Assembly (NCBI GenBank): GCA_934120135.1
Contig: CAKOTK010000003.1
Location: 1-64,000, forward strand
From: an uncultured Clostridia bacterium
Lineage (GTDB): Bacteria; Bacillota; Clostridia; TANB77; CAG-508
Direction: 5' to 3'
DNA: 64,000 nt
The translations under genes and the position numbers were made by a program. The notes beneath the pieces are model-generated. The model had not been told where the DNA came from and ran no database searches. It saw only the letters and a program-made list of their open reading frames with translations. Positions 35,252 through 46,708 of this stretch are shown here, piece by piece; within the stretch, counting starts at the first letter, position 1, and each line of letters opens with the position of its first letter.

Positions 35252-38071
35252 ATGGAAGAACAAGTAAAAACAAATGCAACAGAAGATAAAAACATTCATA
35301 AAAAAATTAGCAAAACTAAAAAATGGGTGGTCTTAATATTTCTTGCTTTAGTGTTATTAGTTACATATGTGAATTATAGAGGAGAGTATTTAGAAATATT
35401 AGAATTAGGAGAAAACTACTTAAGCATATTTTGGCAAAATTCAACTAATTACCTAATTACGTTTGTAGTTAATTTTATAGTAATTTATTTACTTATTCGA
35501 ATTACAAACAGAAGAATAAAAAAAGGTTTAGTACCATTTTTTGAAAAAGAAAACAAAACAATGCCTAAAATGCCTAATAAATCAATTGCATTTATTGGTG
35601 CTATAATCGTTAGTTTTGTAATAAGTGGAACAGTACTTGAAAAATTTATGTTATGTATCAATGCTACTAACTTCGGAGTTACAGATGTTGTACTAGGATA
35701 TGATATAGGATATTTTATCTTTGTACAACCATTAATACAATATGTATTATATTATATTGTATATGCTATAGTTGGTTTAACAGCATATGCTGTGTTATAT
35801 TATATTGCAGTATTCAATTTATGCTTTGAAGGAGTGGACAGAGAAGTATTAAGTAAAGGAACATTATTAAAACAATTATGCACAAATATAATGTTTGCTG
35901 CTATATTTATAGCTATGATTATATTTGTAGAAACACAAAATGTTGGACTTCAAAAGATTTTAACTCTTCAAAACGGTGAAGAACCATATGTACTTTGGGG
36001 AGCAGGAATTTCTGAGGTTACTATTAAATTATGGGGATATAGAATATTAGCAGTATTAGTAATTATTTCTATTGCAATGGGAATACACTATTTAAAGAAA
36101 AAATCAACTAAAAAAACTATAATTTCTTTAGCAATAGTTCCAACATATTTAATAGCAATGCTTATAGTTTTAGTTGGATTTAACACAATTTTTGTTAATC
36201 CAAATGAATTAGATAAACAACAAAACTATATCAAAGCTAATATAGATGCAACTAAACAAGCTTATGGAATTAATATAGAAGAAGTTAATTTGTCCGGAAA
36301 TGAAACAATAACATCAGAAATTATACAACAAAATAAAAATGTAATAGACAACATAGCGTTAATAAATAAAGATATTGTTTTGAAAAATTTAAATATAGTT
36401 CAAACTAGCAAGGGATATTATACATATAATTCAGTACATCCCGCTACATATAATGTAAATGGTGAGCAATCATTAGTATATGTTGCTCCAAGAGAAATTT
36501 CAAATTCATCAAGTACATATAACCATAAAACATATGAATATACTCATGGTTATGGAACAATTATTACTTCTGCAACGTCAACAGACAAAACTGGAAATGT
36601 AGAATATTTACAAAAAGATTTTAATTCAAATGAAGTAGTAAGCATATCTCAACCACGAATATATTTTGGATTAGAAACAAATTATACAGCTGTAACTAAT
36701 AGCAACAAAGTTGAATTTGATTATCCTATTACAAGTTCAACAAAAGCTGAAAATGAAGAAAATGTATATGATGGACAAGCAGGACTTTCTTTAAATTTCT
36801 TTGATAGATTAATTTTAGCAATAAAAGAAAATGACTTACAATTAGCATTTTCAAATAAAGTAAATTCAGAAAGCAAAATATTGATAAATCGTAACATTAT
36901 AAAAAGAGCAAAAACTTTAATGCCATATGTTTCATATGACGAAAATCCATATTTAGTAAATACAAACGAAGGAAAATTAGTATGGGTAATAGATGGTTAT
37001 ACCATATCTGAATGTTATCCATATTCTCAAAAATTAACCTTGGAAGATGGAATTATAAATAAAAAGCAAATAAATTACATTAGAAATTCTGTTAAAGTTT
37101 TAGTAGATGCATATGATGGCACTGTTAAATTTTATATTACAGATAGAAATGATCCAATAATTATGGCATATCAAAAAATGTATAAAGATTTATTTGTAGA
37201 TAAAGATGAAACAATACCAGAGGACATTAGCAAACAATTTATATATCCTGAATATTTATATAAAATACAAGCAGAAATAATGAAGAGATACCATAATATT
37301 CAAACTGATGTATTATATCGTGGAGACGATATTTGGGAAATAGCAACACGTAATACAACAAAGTTATTAAACAAATCGGGAATTGAAATAGAGCCTTATT
37401 ATACAATAGTAAAAACTGTAGATAACCAGAATACTACACTAGGACTAGTTTTACCATACACACCATATAATAAGCAAAATTTAACATCATATCTAATTGG
37501 AAGCTATGAAAACGGACAAGCAAAACTTTCTTTATATAGATACCCTTCTGATAGTAACGTTTTAGGCACAATTCAATTAGATACACAAATAGAACAAGAC
37601 GAAACTATATCTAAAGAATTAGAAACTTTAAATATAACAGGAACTAAAGTTATTAGAGATATGGTAGTTGTTCCTATAAACAATACTTTATTATATGTAG
37701 AACCAATTTATCAACAATATATGAATGAAGAAAATTCTACTCCAATATTAAAGAAAGTTATAGTTGCATCAGGAAATAAAGTAGCTATTGGAAATGATAT
37801 TACAGAAGCATTAAGAAATCTTGTTTCTCAATCTGCTGTTGATATTGAAGTTGAAGATACTGAAACTATTGAAGGCTTAATACAAGCTATAATAAAAGCA
37901 AATAACAATTTAAAACAGTCTAATAGTAACAATAATTGGGAAATGGCTGGAAAAGATATGACGAGATTACAAGCACTTATTACTAAATTAGAAAAACTAC
38001 AAAAGCAAAACCAAAAGGTGCAGACTAGTAATCCTGTAGAAATTTTAACAAATCAAGAAAATAATGAATAA
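35252..38071 (+). CDS. UPF0182 family large membrane protein
   Basis: This 939-aa protein has an N-terminal half with about seven TM segments (first near 27-45, the last near 285-310) and a large extracytoplasmic C-terminal part. Segments such as EYTHGYG, QPRIYFGLETNYTAV, VWVIDGYTISECYPYS and PEYLYKIQAEIMKRYH are characteristic of UPF0182. The function of the family is not known. A Gln/Asn-rich tail ends the protein. It is in the ftsY operon, suggesting an envelope role. Confidence 0.92.
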   Translation: MEEQVKTNATEDKNIHKKISKTKKWVVLIFLALVLLVTYVNYRGEYLEILELGENYLSIFWQNSTNYLITFVVNFIVIYLLIRITNRRIKKGLVPFFEKENKTMPKMPNKSIAFIGAIIVSFVISGTVLEKFMLCINATNFGVTDVVLGYDIGYFIFVQPLIQYVLYYIVYAIVGLTAYAVLYYIAVFNLCFEGVDREVLSKGTLLKQLCTNIMFAAIFIAMIIFVETQNVGLQKILTLQNGEEPYVLWGAGISEVTIKLWGYRILAVLVIISIAMGIHYLKKKSTKKTIISLAIVPTYLIAMLIVLVGFNTIFVNPNELDKQQNYIKANIDATKQAYGINIEEVNLSGNETITSEIIQQNKNVIDNIALINKDIVLKNLNIVQTSKGYYTYNSVHPATYNVNGEQSLVYVAPREISNSSSTYNHKTYEYTHGYGTIITSATSTDKTGNVEYLQKDFNSNEVVSISQPRIYFGLETNYTAVTNSNKVEFDYPITSSTKAENEENVYDGQAGLSLNFFDRLILAIKENDLQLAFSNKVNSESKILINRNIIKRAKTLMPYVSYDENPYLVNTNEGKLVWVIDGYTISECYPYSQKLTLEDGIINKKQINYIRNSVKVLVDAYDGTVKFYITDRNDPIIMAYQKMYKDLFVDKDETIPEDISKQFIYPEYLYKIQAEIMKRYHNIQTDVLYRGDDIWEIATRNTTKLLNKSGIEIEPYYTIVKTVDNQNTTLGLVLPYTPYNKQNLTSYLIGSYENGQAKLSLYRYPSDSNVLGTIQLDTQIEQDETISKELETLNITGTKVIRDMVVVPINNTLLYVEPIYQQYMNEENSTPILKKVIVASGNKVAIGNDITEALRNLVSQSAVDIEVEDTETIEGLIQAIIKANNNLKQSNSNNNWEMAGKDMTRLQALITKLEKLQKQNQKVQTSNPVEILTNQENNE

Positions 38072-38077
38072 AAAGTA

Positions 38078-38117
38078 ATAAAATCTTCCATCATTAATAT
38101 AGATGGAGGATTTTATT
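38078..38117 (+). promoter_or_regulatory. Hairpin covering the ribosome site of the DUF5665 gene
   Basis: AAAATCTTCCATC pairs with GATGGAGGATTTT (3' arm about 38102-38114) over a loop of about 9 nt. The 3' arm contains the GGAGG (38105-38109) used by the next gene. Folding would hide the ribosome site; there is no T run, so it is more likely a translational control or processing element than a terminator. Confidence 0.55.
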
Positions 38118-38402
38118 TTGGATAAAGATAAATTAGAAAAAAAATTAAATAATAACCTAGAAAAATTAAATTATTCTTTGGAAAAAAGCAACATATTTGA
38201 TTTAATGGAACTGTTGGGAAGTAAAAGAAAATTGTTTGTTAGGAACTTTATTTCTGGAATTTCAAAGGGAATAGGGATAGGTATAGGCTTTACAGTATTA
38301 ACTGCAATTTTAATAATAATTCTTCAAAAAATTGTGACTCTTAATATTCCAGTTATTGGAGATTATATAGCAGATATTGTGGACATTGTGCAGTCAAAAT
38401 AA
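38118..38402 (+). CDS. DUF5665 small membrane protein
   Basis: This protein of about 94 aa has a Lys/Asn-rich helical N-terminus, the motif KRKLFVRNFISGISKGIGIG (typical of DUF5665), one long hydrophobic stretch (FTVLTAILIIILQKIV) and a short C-terminal helix. The function is unknown. TTG 38118 lies 8 nt after GGAGG; the ATG at 38103 overlaps that ribosome site and has none of its own. Confidence 0.8.
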   Translation: MDKDKLEKKLNNNLEKLNYSLEKSNIFDLMELLGSKRKLFVRNFISGISKGIGIGIGFTVLTAILIIILQKIVTLNIPVIGDYIADIVDIVQSK

Positions 38403-38425
38403 ATTATATTTTCCCTCAAAACTAC

Positions 38426-38454
38426 TTGACAGTTTACAATAATCAATATAAAAT
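38426..38454 (+). promoter_or_regulatory. Promoter of rny
   Basis: TTGACA (38426-38431), a 17-nt spacer and TAAAAT (38449-38454). A leader of about 85 nt rich in A and T follows. Confidence 0.65.
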
Positions 38455-38546
38455 AGTAGTGTAGGAAAATATATTTTAATAAAATTTTTATAATTAGTTA
38501 TATATATTTAGTACATTGAAAATTTAATAGAAAGAGGTGTAAGATT

Positions 38547-40091
38547 ATGGATAATATCCTAATTGGAATCGCCGTTTTTCTAGTCTCAGCAGTAATTTTC
38601 ACATTTGTAGGTATGTACATAAGAAAGAAAATTGCTGAATCTAAAATGGAAAGTGCAGAAGCTCAAGCAAAAAAAATAATCGAAATGGCAAACGTAGACG
38701 CTGAAAATAAGAAAAAAGAGGAAATCTTTAAGGCTAAAGAAGAAATTATGAATGCTAGAAAAGATTTAGACCAAGAGATTAGGGAAAGAAGAGGCGAAGT
38801 TCAAAATCAAGAAAGAAGATTAATTCAAAAAGAAGAAAACTTAGAAAGAAAACAAGACATTGTTGAGAAGAAGGAAAAGGATTTAGACAAAAAATACCAA
38901 GAATTAGACAACAAAAAAGCTGAAGTTCAAGATTTGTTTAATAAGCAAATGAGTGAATTACAAAGAATTGCAGGTATGTCTAAAGAAGAAGCAAAAAAAG
39001 TTTTATTAGCTGAATTTGACAAACAATTAACAGTTGAAAAAGCTAACTTATTAAGAGATATGGAAGCTAAAGTTAAAGAATCAGCTGATAAAAATGCAAA
39101 AGAAGTAATCGGATATGCTATTCAAAAATGTGCAGCTGACCATACTTCTGAAACAACAGTATCTATAGTAACTCTTCCAAATGATGATATGAAAGGTAGA
39201 ATTATTGGTAGAGAAGGTAGAAATATAAAAACTCTAGAAACATTAACAGGAATTGATTTAATTATTGATGATACTCCTGAGGCAGTTGTTATTTCAGGCT
39301 TTGACCCATTAAGAAGAGAGGTAGCAAGAATTGCTATTGAAAAACTAATTGAAGATGGAAGAATCCATCCTGCTAAAATTGAGGAAATGGTTGAAAAAGC
39401 TAAAGAAGAAGTAGCAAATGTTATAAAAGAAGAAGGAGAACGTGCAGTAATGGAAACTGGTGTAATTGGATTACACCCAGATTTAGTTAAACTAATTGGA
39501 AAGCTAAAATATAGAACAAGTTATGGACAAAATGTTTTAAATCATTCTATTGAGGTTTCTAACTTAGCTAGAATAATGGCTGAAGAATTAGGGTTAGACG
39601 CTAAACTTGCTAGAAAAGCCGGATTATTACACGATATTGGTAAAGCATTAGATCACGATATGGAAGGAACACACGTAGAATTAGGTGTTGAAGTATTGAA
39701 AAAATACAAAGAAAACGAAAACGTTATCAATGCGGTTCAAGCACATCATGGTGATGTAGAGCCAAAAACTATTGAGGCAGTTTTAGTACAAGCTGCTGAT
39801 GCAATTTCTGCATCAAGACCGGGCGCAAGAAGAGAAACTCTAGAAGCATATATCAAGAGATTAGAGCAACTAGAAGGAATTGCAGATTCTTTTGAAGGTG
39901 TTGAAAAATCTTTTGCAATTCAAGCTGGTAGAGAAATTAGAATTATCGTAAAACCTGATAAAATTGACGACAACCAAATGAAATTGATGGCAAGAGATAT
40001 AGCAAAAAGAGTAGAAGACGAGATGGAATATCCCGGCCAAATAAAAGTTAATGTTGTAAGAGAAACAAGAGTAATTGATTACGCAAAATAA
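38547..40091 (+). CDS. rny: Ribonuclease Y
   Basis: This 514-aa membrane-anchored endoribonuclease starts mRNA decay in Gram-positives. It has an N-terminal TM helix (about 5-25), a long charged coiled coil (about 30-190), a KH domain with [15 protein letters not shown] (about 215-229), and an HD domain with [20 protein letters not shown] (about 357-376). The length (about 515) is standard. It is monocistronic with its own promoter and terminator. Confidence 0.98.
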   Translation: MDNILIGIAVFLVSAVIFTFVGMYIRKKIAESKMESAEAQAKKIIEMANVDAENKKKEEIFKAKEEIMNARKDLDQEIRERRGEVQNQERRLIQKEENLERKQDIVEKKEKDLDKKYQELDNKKAEVQDLFNKQMSELQRIAGMSKEEAKKVLLAEFDKQLTVEKANLLRDMEAKVKESADKNAKEVIGYAIQKCAADHTSETTVSIVTLPNDDMKGRIIGREGRNIKTLETLTGIDLIIDDTPEAVVISGFDPLRREVARIAIEKLIEDGRIHPAKIEEMVEKAKEEVANVIKEEGERAVMETGVIGLHPDLVKLIGKLKYRTSYGQNVLNHSIEVSNLARIMAEELGLDAKLARKAGLLHDIGKALDHDMEGTHVELGVEVLKKYKENENVINAVQAHHGDVEPKTIEAVLVQAADAISASRPGARRETLEAYIKRLEQLEGIADSFEGVEKSFAIQAGREIRIIVKPDKIDDNQMKLMARDIAKRVEDEMEYPGQIKVNVVRETRVIDYAK

Positions 40092-40098
40092 TTTTTTT

Positions 40099-41198
<1,100 letters not shown>

Positions 41199-41261
41199 TA
41201 TGGAAAGATTGAATTACAGAGTTAATCTGTTCAATATATAATAATTTTAGGAGGATTTAAA

Positions 41262-42455
41262 ATGAAAGTTTTAGTAGTAAACTGTGGAAGTTCATCAATT
41301 AAATATCAATTGATAAACATGGAAAATGAAAGCGTTATGGCAAAAGGATATTTGGAGAAAATTGGATTACCAGATTCATTTTTAACACATACTGTAAATG
41401 GTGAAAAACGCAAAATTGAAGAGCCTATAAATAATCATGAAGAAGGAATAAAATTAGTTTTAGCTCAATTAACACACCCAGAATATGGCGTAATTAGTAG
41501 CTTAGACGAAATTGGAGCTGTTGGACACAGAGTTGTTCACGGTGGAGAAAAATTCAGTTCTTCTGTTTTAATAGATGATGCTGTTATGGAAGCAATGAAA
41601 GAATGTATTCCACTAGCACCTTTACATAATCCAGCTGGAATTACAGGAATTGAAGCTTGTAAAAAAGTATTACCAAATGTTCCAATGGTTGGAGTATTTG
41701 ATACAGCTTTCCATCAAACATTACCAGAAAAAGCATATATTTATGCTATTCCTTATGAATATTATGAGAAATATGGAATAAGAAAATATGGATTCCATGG
41801 AACATCTCATAGATTCGTATCAAAAAGAGTAGCTGAAGTTATGAATAAACCAATTGAAGATTTAAAAATTATAACATGCCACTTAGGTCAAGGTGCAAGT
41901 TTATGTGCTGTTGACGGTGGAAAATCAGTTGATACTTCAATGGGATTAACACCTTTAGCAGGAATTCCAATGGGAACAAGATCAGGAGATATTGATCCAT
42001 CAATAGTAACATTTTTAATGAACAAAGAAAATTTAACACCAGACCAAATGGATAATATACTAAACAAAAAATCAGGTAAATTAGGAGTTTCAGGAGTTAG
42101 CTTTGATGATAGAGATATTGAAAAAGCTATGGCAGAAGGAAACGAGAGAGCAAAACTTGCAATAGATACATTTGTATATCAAGTAATTGGATACATTGGT
42201 AGATTTACTGCTCAAATGAATGGTGTAGACGCTATTACATTTGCTGGTGGTGTTGGAGAAAACGGAATTGATGTAAGAAAACAAATATGTGAATCACTTT
42301 CTTTCTTAGGTGTAAAAATCGACGAAGAGAAAAACAATTGCAGAGGAAAAGAAGTTGAAATTTCAACACCAGATTCTAAAGTAAAAGTATTTGTTATTCC
42401 AACAGACGAAGAATTAACAATAGCAAGAGATACTATGGAAATAGTAAATAAATAA
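41262..42455 (+). CDS. ackA: Acetate kinase (canonical copy)
   Basis: This 397-aa enzyme makes ATP and acetate from acetyl phosphate. All expected catalytic and binding residues are seen: Asn7 ([12 protein letters not shown]), Arg in GHRVVHGG, His in PLAPLHNPA, Asp in VFDTAFHQT, both His in [10 protein letters not shown], Arg in [11 protein letters not shown], and Glu in [12 protein letters not shown]. It is preceded by AGGAGG and 63 nt from pta. A diverged second copy follows after 18 nt. Confidence 0.98.
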   Translation: MKVLVVNCGSSSIKYQLINMENESVMAKGYLEKIGLPDSFLTHTVNGEKRKIEEPINNHEEGIKLVLAQLTHPEYGVISSLDEIGAVGHRVVHGGEKFSSSVLIDDAVMEAMKECIPLAPLHNPAGITGIEACKKVLPNVPMVGVFDTAFHQTLPEKAYIYAIPYEYYEKYGIRKYGFHGTSHRFVSKRVAEVMNKPIEDLKIITCHLGQGASLCAVDGGKSVDTSMGLTPLAGIPMGTRSGDIDPSIVTFLMNKENLTPDQMDNILNKKSGKLGVSGVSFDDRDIEKAMAEGNERAKLAIDTFVYQVIGYIGRFTAQMNGVDAITFAGGVGENGIDVRKQICESLSFLGVKIDEEKNNCRGKEVEISTPDSKVKVFVIPTDEELTIARDTMEIVNK

Positions 42456-42473
42456 TTAAAAGAGGAATGAAAA

Positions 42474-43667
42474 ATGAAAGTATTAGTATTAAATTGTGGA
42501 AGTTCGTCAATTAAATATCAATTAATTGATATGGAAAATGAAAATTTGATGGCAAAAGGATATTTAGAGAAAATTGGGTTACCAGATTCTTTCTTAACAC
42601 ATACTGTAAATGGTGAAAAACATAAAATTGAACAAGTTATAGAAAACCATGAAGAAGGAATTAAATTAGTATTATCTCAATTAACACATCCAGAATATGG
42701 CGTAATCAAAAGCTTTGACGAAATTGGAGCTATTGGCCATAGATTAGCTCACGGAGGAGATAAAATTAGTGAGCCAACTTTAATAGACGAAAATGTTATA
42801 AATGTATTAAAGGAATTTACACCTTTAGCGCCTCTACATAACCCTGCTGAAATAGTAGGAGTAGAAGCTTGTAAAAAAGTATTACCAGATGTTCCAATGG
42901 TTGGAGTATTTGATACAGCTTTTAATCAAACTATTCCTGAAAAAGCATATATGTATGCAATTCCATATGAATATTATGAAAAATATGGAATCAGAAAATA
43001 TGGTTTCCACGGAACATCATATAAATTTGTTTCAAAAAGAGTAGCTGAAATTATGGATAAACCTTTAGAGGATTTAAAAATCGTTTCATGTCACCTTGGT
43101 CAAGGAGCAAGTGTATGTGCAATAAATGGAGGAAAGGCAGTTGATAACTCATTAGGATTTACTTCATTAGCAGGTCTTCCTATGGGAACAAGATGTGGAG
43201 ATATTGATCCATCAATAGTAACATTCTTAATGAAAAAAGAAAACTTAACTACAGAACAAATGGACAAAATATTAAATAAACAATCTGGTAAACTAGGAAT
43301 TTCAGGAGTTAGCTTTGATGATAGAGATATTGAAGTCGCTGCAGAAGAAGGAAATGCAAGAGCAAAACTTGCAATAGATGTTTTTGTATATCAAGTAGTT
43401 GGATATATTGGTAGATTTGCTGCTCAAATGAATGGTGTAGATGTTATTACATTTGCCGGTGGAATTGGAGAAAATGCAATAGATGTAAGAAAACAAATAT
43501 GTGAATCACTTTCTTTCTTAGGAATAAAAGTTGACGAAGAGAAAAACAATTGCAGAGGAAAAGAGGTTGAAATCTCAACATCTGATTCTAAAGTAAAAGT
43601 ATTTATAGTTCCAACAAATGAGGAACTAATGATAGCAAGAGACACTATGGAAGTAGTTAGTAAATAA
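42474..43667 (+). CDS. Acetate kinase paralogue with altered active-site neighbourhood
   Basis: This 397-aa tandem duplicate of the upstream gene has the same length, and long stretches are nearly identical in DNA near the 3' end. The core residues Asn7, Arg (GHRLAHGG), His (PLHNPAE), Asp (VFDTAFNQT) and Glu (PTNEELMIARDT) remain. However, the motif HGTSHRF has become [18 protein letters not shown] has become DNSLGFTSLAG, TRSGD has become TRCGD and FHQT has become FNQT. These positions are usually invariant in acetate kinases. It may have a changed acyl specificity (propionate, butyrate) or a regulatory role. Confidence 0.9.
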   Translation: MKVLVLNCGSSSIKYQLIDMENENLMAKGYLEKIGLPDSFLTHTVNGEKHKIEQVIENHEEGIKLVLSQLTHPEYGVIKSFDEIGAIGHRLAHGGDKISEPTLIDENVINVLKEFTPLAPLHNPAEIVGVEACKKVLPDVPMVGVFDTAFNQTIPEKAYMYAIPYEYYEKYGIRKYGFHGTSYKFVSKRVAEIMDKPLEDLKIVSCHLGQGASVCAINGGKAVDNSLGFTSLAGLPMGTRCGDIDPSIVTFLMKKENLTTEQMDKILNKQSGKLGISGVSFDDRDIEVAAEEGNARAKLAIDVFVYQVVGYIGRFAAQMNGVDVITFAGGIGENAIDVRKQICESLSFLGIKVDEEKNNCRGKEVEISTSDSKVKVFIVPTNEELMIARDTMEVVSK

Positions 43668-43674
43668 AATTTTG

Positions 43675-43702
43675 AAGGGTTTCGAAAAGAAACCCTTTTT
43701 TC
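43675..43702 (+). terminator. Terminator of pta-ackA operon
   Basis: AAGGGTTTC (43675-43683) and GAAACCCTT (43689-43697) with a GAAAA loop, followed by TTTT. Confidence 0.9.
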
Positions 43703-43757
43703 TACTTGTATAACTTAAAATTTAATGATATTATATATGCGAAAGGAGATTTAGCAA

Positions 43758-44732
43758 ATGATAGATTTAAAAGAAAATCCAACATTTTTAAATTCATTTT
43801 TAGAATATCTAACAGGTATTTTAAATAAATCAGTTAACACAGTAAAAGAATATAACTATGATTTAGCTCATTTTCTAAAGTTTATATCTCATCATTTTGG
43901 CTTATCTTCTGAAGAAAATATAAAAGAGATAGATATTCATGATATGAGTATAGAAACAGTCAAACAAATTAAATTAGAAGATATACATGCATTTTTATAT
44001 TATTTAACAGAAACATATCACAGTAAAGCTGCCACACGTGCAAGAAAAGCTGCAAGTATCAGAATGTTTTTTAGTTATCTAACTCAAAAGGCCCATTTAT
44101 TAGAAATAAATCCTGCACAAGGACTCGAAACACCTAAGCTAGACAAAAGGCTTCCTAAATATCTAACTTTAGAGCAAAGTAAAGAATTACTAGAAGTTAC
44201 AAAAGCAGAATCTGGTGATTTTAAAGAAAGAGATTATGCAATAATTACTTTATTCTTAAATTGCGGAATGCGTTTATCTGAGCTAGTGAATATAAATATA
44301 AAGGATATAAATTTTTACGACAATAAATTAAATGTAGTAGGTAAGGGAAATAAAGAAAGAACTATTTACTTAAACAAAGCTTGTATTGATTCCATAAACT
44401 CATACTTAGCTGTAAGACCACATGATGGCGTAAAATTCGATTCTAGAGACGCTCTATTCTTAAGCAAAAGAAAAGAACGCATCAGTAACAGAATGGTCCA
44501 AGAGATAGTAAAAAGAGAGTTAGCAAAGGCTGGACTAGATATAAGTAAATACTCTGTTCACAAATTAAGACACACTGCCGCAACCTTAATGTATCAGTAT
44601 GGTGATGTAGATATTAGAGCTTTGCAAGTGTTATTAGGACATGAAAGTATATCTACTACTGAAATATATACACATGTAGAAAATAAACAAGTAAAAAATG
44701 CTGTTGAAAGCAACCCTTTAGCAAATGAATGA
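43758..44732 (+). CDS. Tyrosine recombinase XerC/XerD
   Basis: This 324-aa site-specific recombinase has an N-terminal SAM-like core-binding domain (about 10-115) and a catalytic domain with Arg in NCGMRLSEL (about 172-180), Lys in GKGNKERTIY, HKLRHTAATLMYQYG (HxxR, about 274-288), LGHESISTTEIYTHV and the nucleophilic Tyr in EIYTH. It looks like a housekeeping Xer protein acting at dif, not a phage integrase. It could also be the enzyme used by the integrase-less inovirus downstream. Confidence 0.9.
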   Translation: MIDLKENPTFLNSFLEYLTGILNKSVNTVKEYNYDLAHFLKFISHHFGLSSEENIKEIDIHDMSIETVKQIKLEDIHAFLYYLTETYHSKAATRARKAASIRMFFSYLTQKAHLLEINPAQGLETPKLDKRLPKYLTLEQSKELLEVTKAESGDFKERDYAIITLFLNCGMRLSELVNINIKDINFYDNKLNVVGKGNKERTIYLNKACIDSINSYLAVRPHDGVKFDSRDALFLSKRKERISNRMVQEIVKRELAKAGLDISKYSVHKLRHTAATLMYQYGDVDIRALQVLLGHESISTTEIYTHVENKQVKNAVESNPLANE

Positions 44733-44748
44733 AATGGAGAAATATAAT

Positions 44749-45603
44749 ATGGAAAAAGAAGTAGAAGTTAAAGAGAAAAAACACATAAAAATAGCAGGAA
44801 TTACACTCTGGAGAATTGTTGCATACTTTATAATTTATAGTGTAGTAGGATTTATTATAGAAACAATATTTGGAGTATTAACTAAAGGTGTACTTGAAAG
44901 TAGAAAGAGCTTTTTGTACGGCCCTTTTTGCAGTATATATGGACTTGGTGCAGTTTTAATGATATTGCCTTTACAAAGATTTAAGAAGAATAACTATACT
45001 TTATTCGCAGCAGGTTTTGTAATAGGTTCTATTATTGAATATCTTGTAAGTCTAATAGGAGAGTTAATATTTCACATTAAATGGTGGGATTATTCAGATC
45101 AGATACTAAATCTAAATGGAAGAATTTGTGTACTATTTTCACTATTTTGGGGATTACTTGCAATATATTTAATGTCAGATATTAATAAAAGAGTAGACAA
45201 ACTAATAGACTTCTTAAAGAAAAAGATATCAATAGGAATCCTAAAAACTATAGTTGTTCTTGTCAGTATATTCCTTGCATTTGACCTAGGAATTACAGCA
45301 TATGCCTTACAAATGTTTACTATAAGAATAGTACATGACAACAATTTAAATGTTGCAAATAAACAATATATTGATGAACAATATGAAAAAATATATATTA
45401 AAGATACTAAACAAAAAGAATTTATTTTGAAATATTTTAACGATGAAAAAATGATAAAGACATTTCCAAATATAAAAATAGAAGATGTAGATGGAAATAT
45501 ATTATTTTATAGGAAATATGTTAAGGACATAAAACCATATTATTATAATTTTAGGTCAAACTCACATTTAAAGCTAAGATATCTTGAAGAAGTAGATTAC
45601 TAG
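44749..45603 (+). CDS. Putative ABC transporter permease, CmpB-type membrane protein
   Basis: This protein of about 284 aa has five or six hydrophobic segments in its first 190 residues, with IYSVVGFIIETIFGVLTKG and RKSFLYGPFCSIYGLGAVL, the hallmark of the PF06541 (ABC-transporter type IV, CmpB-like) family. A charged C-terminal tail of about 90 residues follows. No ATPase is nearby, so transport is unproved. GGAG lies 9 nt before ATG 44749; ATG 44725 overlaps the xer stop but lacks a ribosome site. Confidence 0.8.
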   Translation: MEKEVEVKEKKHIKIAGITLWRIVAYFIIYSVVGFIIETIFGVLTKGVLESRKSFLYGPFCSIYGLGAVLMILPLQRFKKNNYTLFAAGFVIGSIIEYLVSLIGELIFHIKWWDYSDQILNLNGRICVLFSLFWGLLAIYLMSDINKRVDKLIDFLKKKISIGILKTIVVLVSIFLAFDLGITAYALQMFTIRIVHDNNLNVANKQYIDEQYEKIYIKDTKQKEFILKYFNDEKMIKTFPNIKIEDVDGNILFYRKYVKDIKPYYYNFRSNSHLKLRYLEEVDY

Positions 45604-45609
45604 AATTGC

Positions 45610-45661
45610 TTTACTTCCAGGCTTTTTCGTGATATAATGAGCATACATTCTAAACGGAATG
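45610..45661 (+). promoter_or_regulatory. Promoter plus 5' hairpin of 131-aa orphan gene
   Basis: TTTACT (45610-45615), a 17-nt spacer and TATAAT (45633-45638). The hairpin CATTC-TAAACG-GAATG (45646-45661) lies at the expected 5' end of the transcript. Confidence 0.65.
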
Positions 45662-45683
45662 AATAATTTAAGGAGGTTGCTTT

Positions 45684-46079
45684 ATGAAACGGGCAAATCT
45701 TGTAGGAAAGTACAGCACAGAGATGACATTACCCTGCGAGATGGAGGATGTTGACATCTGCTCAAAGATGGCTTGTATTAAGAAGCCGAGGTCAGATATC
45801 TGGTATTCTTCATTAAAAGCTCGAAAGGTAAGAGTAGGTTGGCCATCAATTGTTACTTATCGGACCATCGAAAGATGGAAATTGGTACAAAATCAAGAGG
45901 AAGAAATGGTGTTATTTTACAGAGAACATCGAATGCCTATGCTCTTACCTCAAATCTATGTGGTACGGTATGACGAGGAGAAGGGATATTTTCTGAAGAA
46001 TATATCCACCAAATATCGTAAGTTGGAAAGACTAAAAAAATTCTATGAGGCAACTACACGTTTTGACCTTAATTCCTAA
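45684..46079 (+). CDS. Orphan small protein, 131 aa (unknown)
   Basis: A soluble basic protein with many Arg, Met and Tyr residues; no domain is recognised. An N-terminal Cys trio (CEMEDVDICSKMAC) might bind metal. The C-terminus is a basic helix (KYRKLERLKKFYEATTRF). AAGGAGG lies 8 nt before ATG. Codons such as CGG, CTC, GAG and TGC are common, again unlike the core genes. It is flanked by its own promoter and terminator as a single cassette. Confidence 0.7.
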   Translation: MKRANLVGKYSTEMTLPCEMEDVDICSKMACIKKPRSDIWYSSLKARKVRVGWPSIVTYRTIERWKLVQNQEEEMVLFYREHRMPMLLPQIYVVRYDEEKGYFLKNISTKYRKLERLKKFYEATTRFDLNS

Positions 46080-46090
46080 AGCACAAACTC

Positions 46091-46124
46091 AACAAGGCAC
46101 CAATTATTTGGTGTCTTGTTTATT
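46091..46124 (+). terminator. Terminator of 131-aa orphan gene
   Basis: AACAAGGCACCAA (46091-46103) and TTGGTGTCTTGTT (46108-46120), one G-U pair, then TATTT. Confidence 0.85.
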
Positions 46125-46229
46125 TACTTATTTATGACCAAATTCTACTCGCATTATTTATTGGAATTCGGTAATAAAAACTCTACAATGTAATATATAT
46201 TTATATAAAATATATTGTGAGGTAGAAGA

Positions 46230-46677
46230 ATGATAAATATTAATGATACAACGGTTGCTGTTGAAACATCAGCTGAATTAAAAAATGTATTAGAGGGAAA
46301 TAACAATATTACTCTCATTTATTTAGCAAATGATATTACTTTATTACAAGGAATTACTATTCTTGGAACCAAGCCAGAAGTGACAATAGATGGATTTTAT
46401 CCATTAGATGGCACAGGCAAAATACATACATATACAGATATGAATAGTGCTTCAAGATTCACTAATTTTTATGGATGAAAATAAAAATATGACCACATTA
46501 AGTAACAAGCCAACATTGATTTATTCAGGAACAGGAAATGACGGAAACACTAAAACTACTGATATTGCATGGAATGAAACAACAGGTATTTTATTTACAG
46601 TTATCGATCCTTTGTATAATGGTGAGACTTATTCTACTTTAATTAACTGGAAACTTACAAATGAATTATTAGATTAA
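46230..46677 (+). pseudogene. Remnant of a surface adhesin or phage tail protein (two fragments)
   Basis: The frame from 46230 (82 codons, after GAGGTAG) begins like the pectate-lyase-like adhesive domain of surface proteins: ETSAELKNVLEGNNNITLIYL, VTIDGFYPLDG and YTDMNSAS, then stops at 46478. A second, overlapping frame (ATG 46471 to 46677) encodes what reads like the end of a related large protein (KPTLIYSGTGNDGNTKTTDI...). The simplest reading is a large internal deletion that joined both ends out of frame. A terminator follows. Confidence 0.55.
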
Positions 46678-46708
46678 AAAGAATCAAGAGAAAATCTTGA
46701 TTCTTTTT
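46676..46708 (+). terminator. Terminator after adhesin remnant
   Basis: AAAAAGAATCAAGA (46676-46689) pairs perfectly with TCTTGATTCTTTTT (46695-46708). Confidence 0.9.

Noticed and set aside
43758..44732. Tyrosine recombinase as the integrase of the prophage or the 3.7-kb block
   Set aside because: It has the length and motifs of housekeeping Xer proteins, lies in an ordinary operon context and is outside both elements. It may serve them in trans only.
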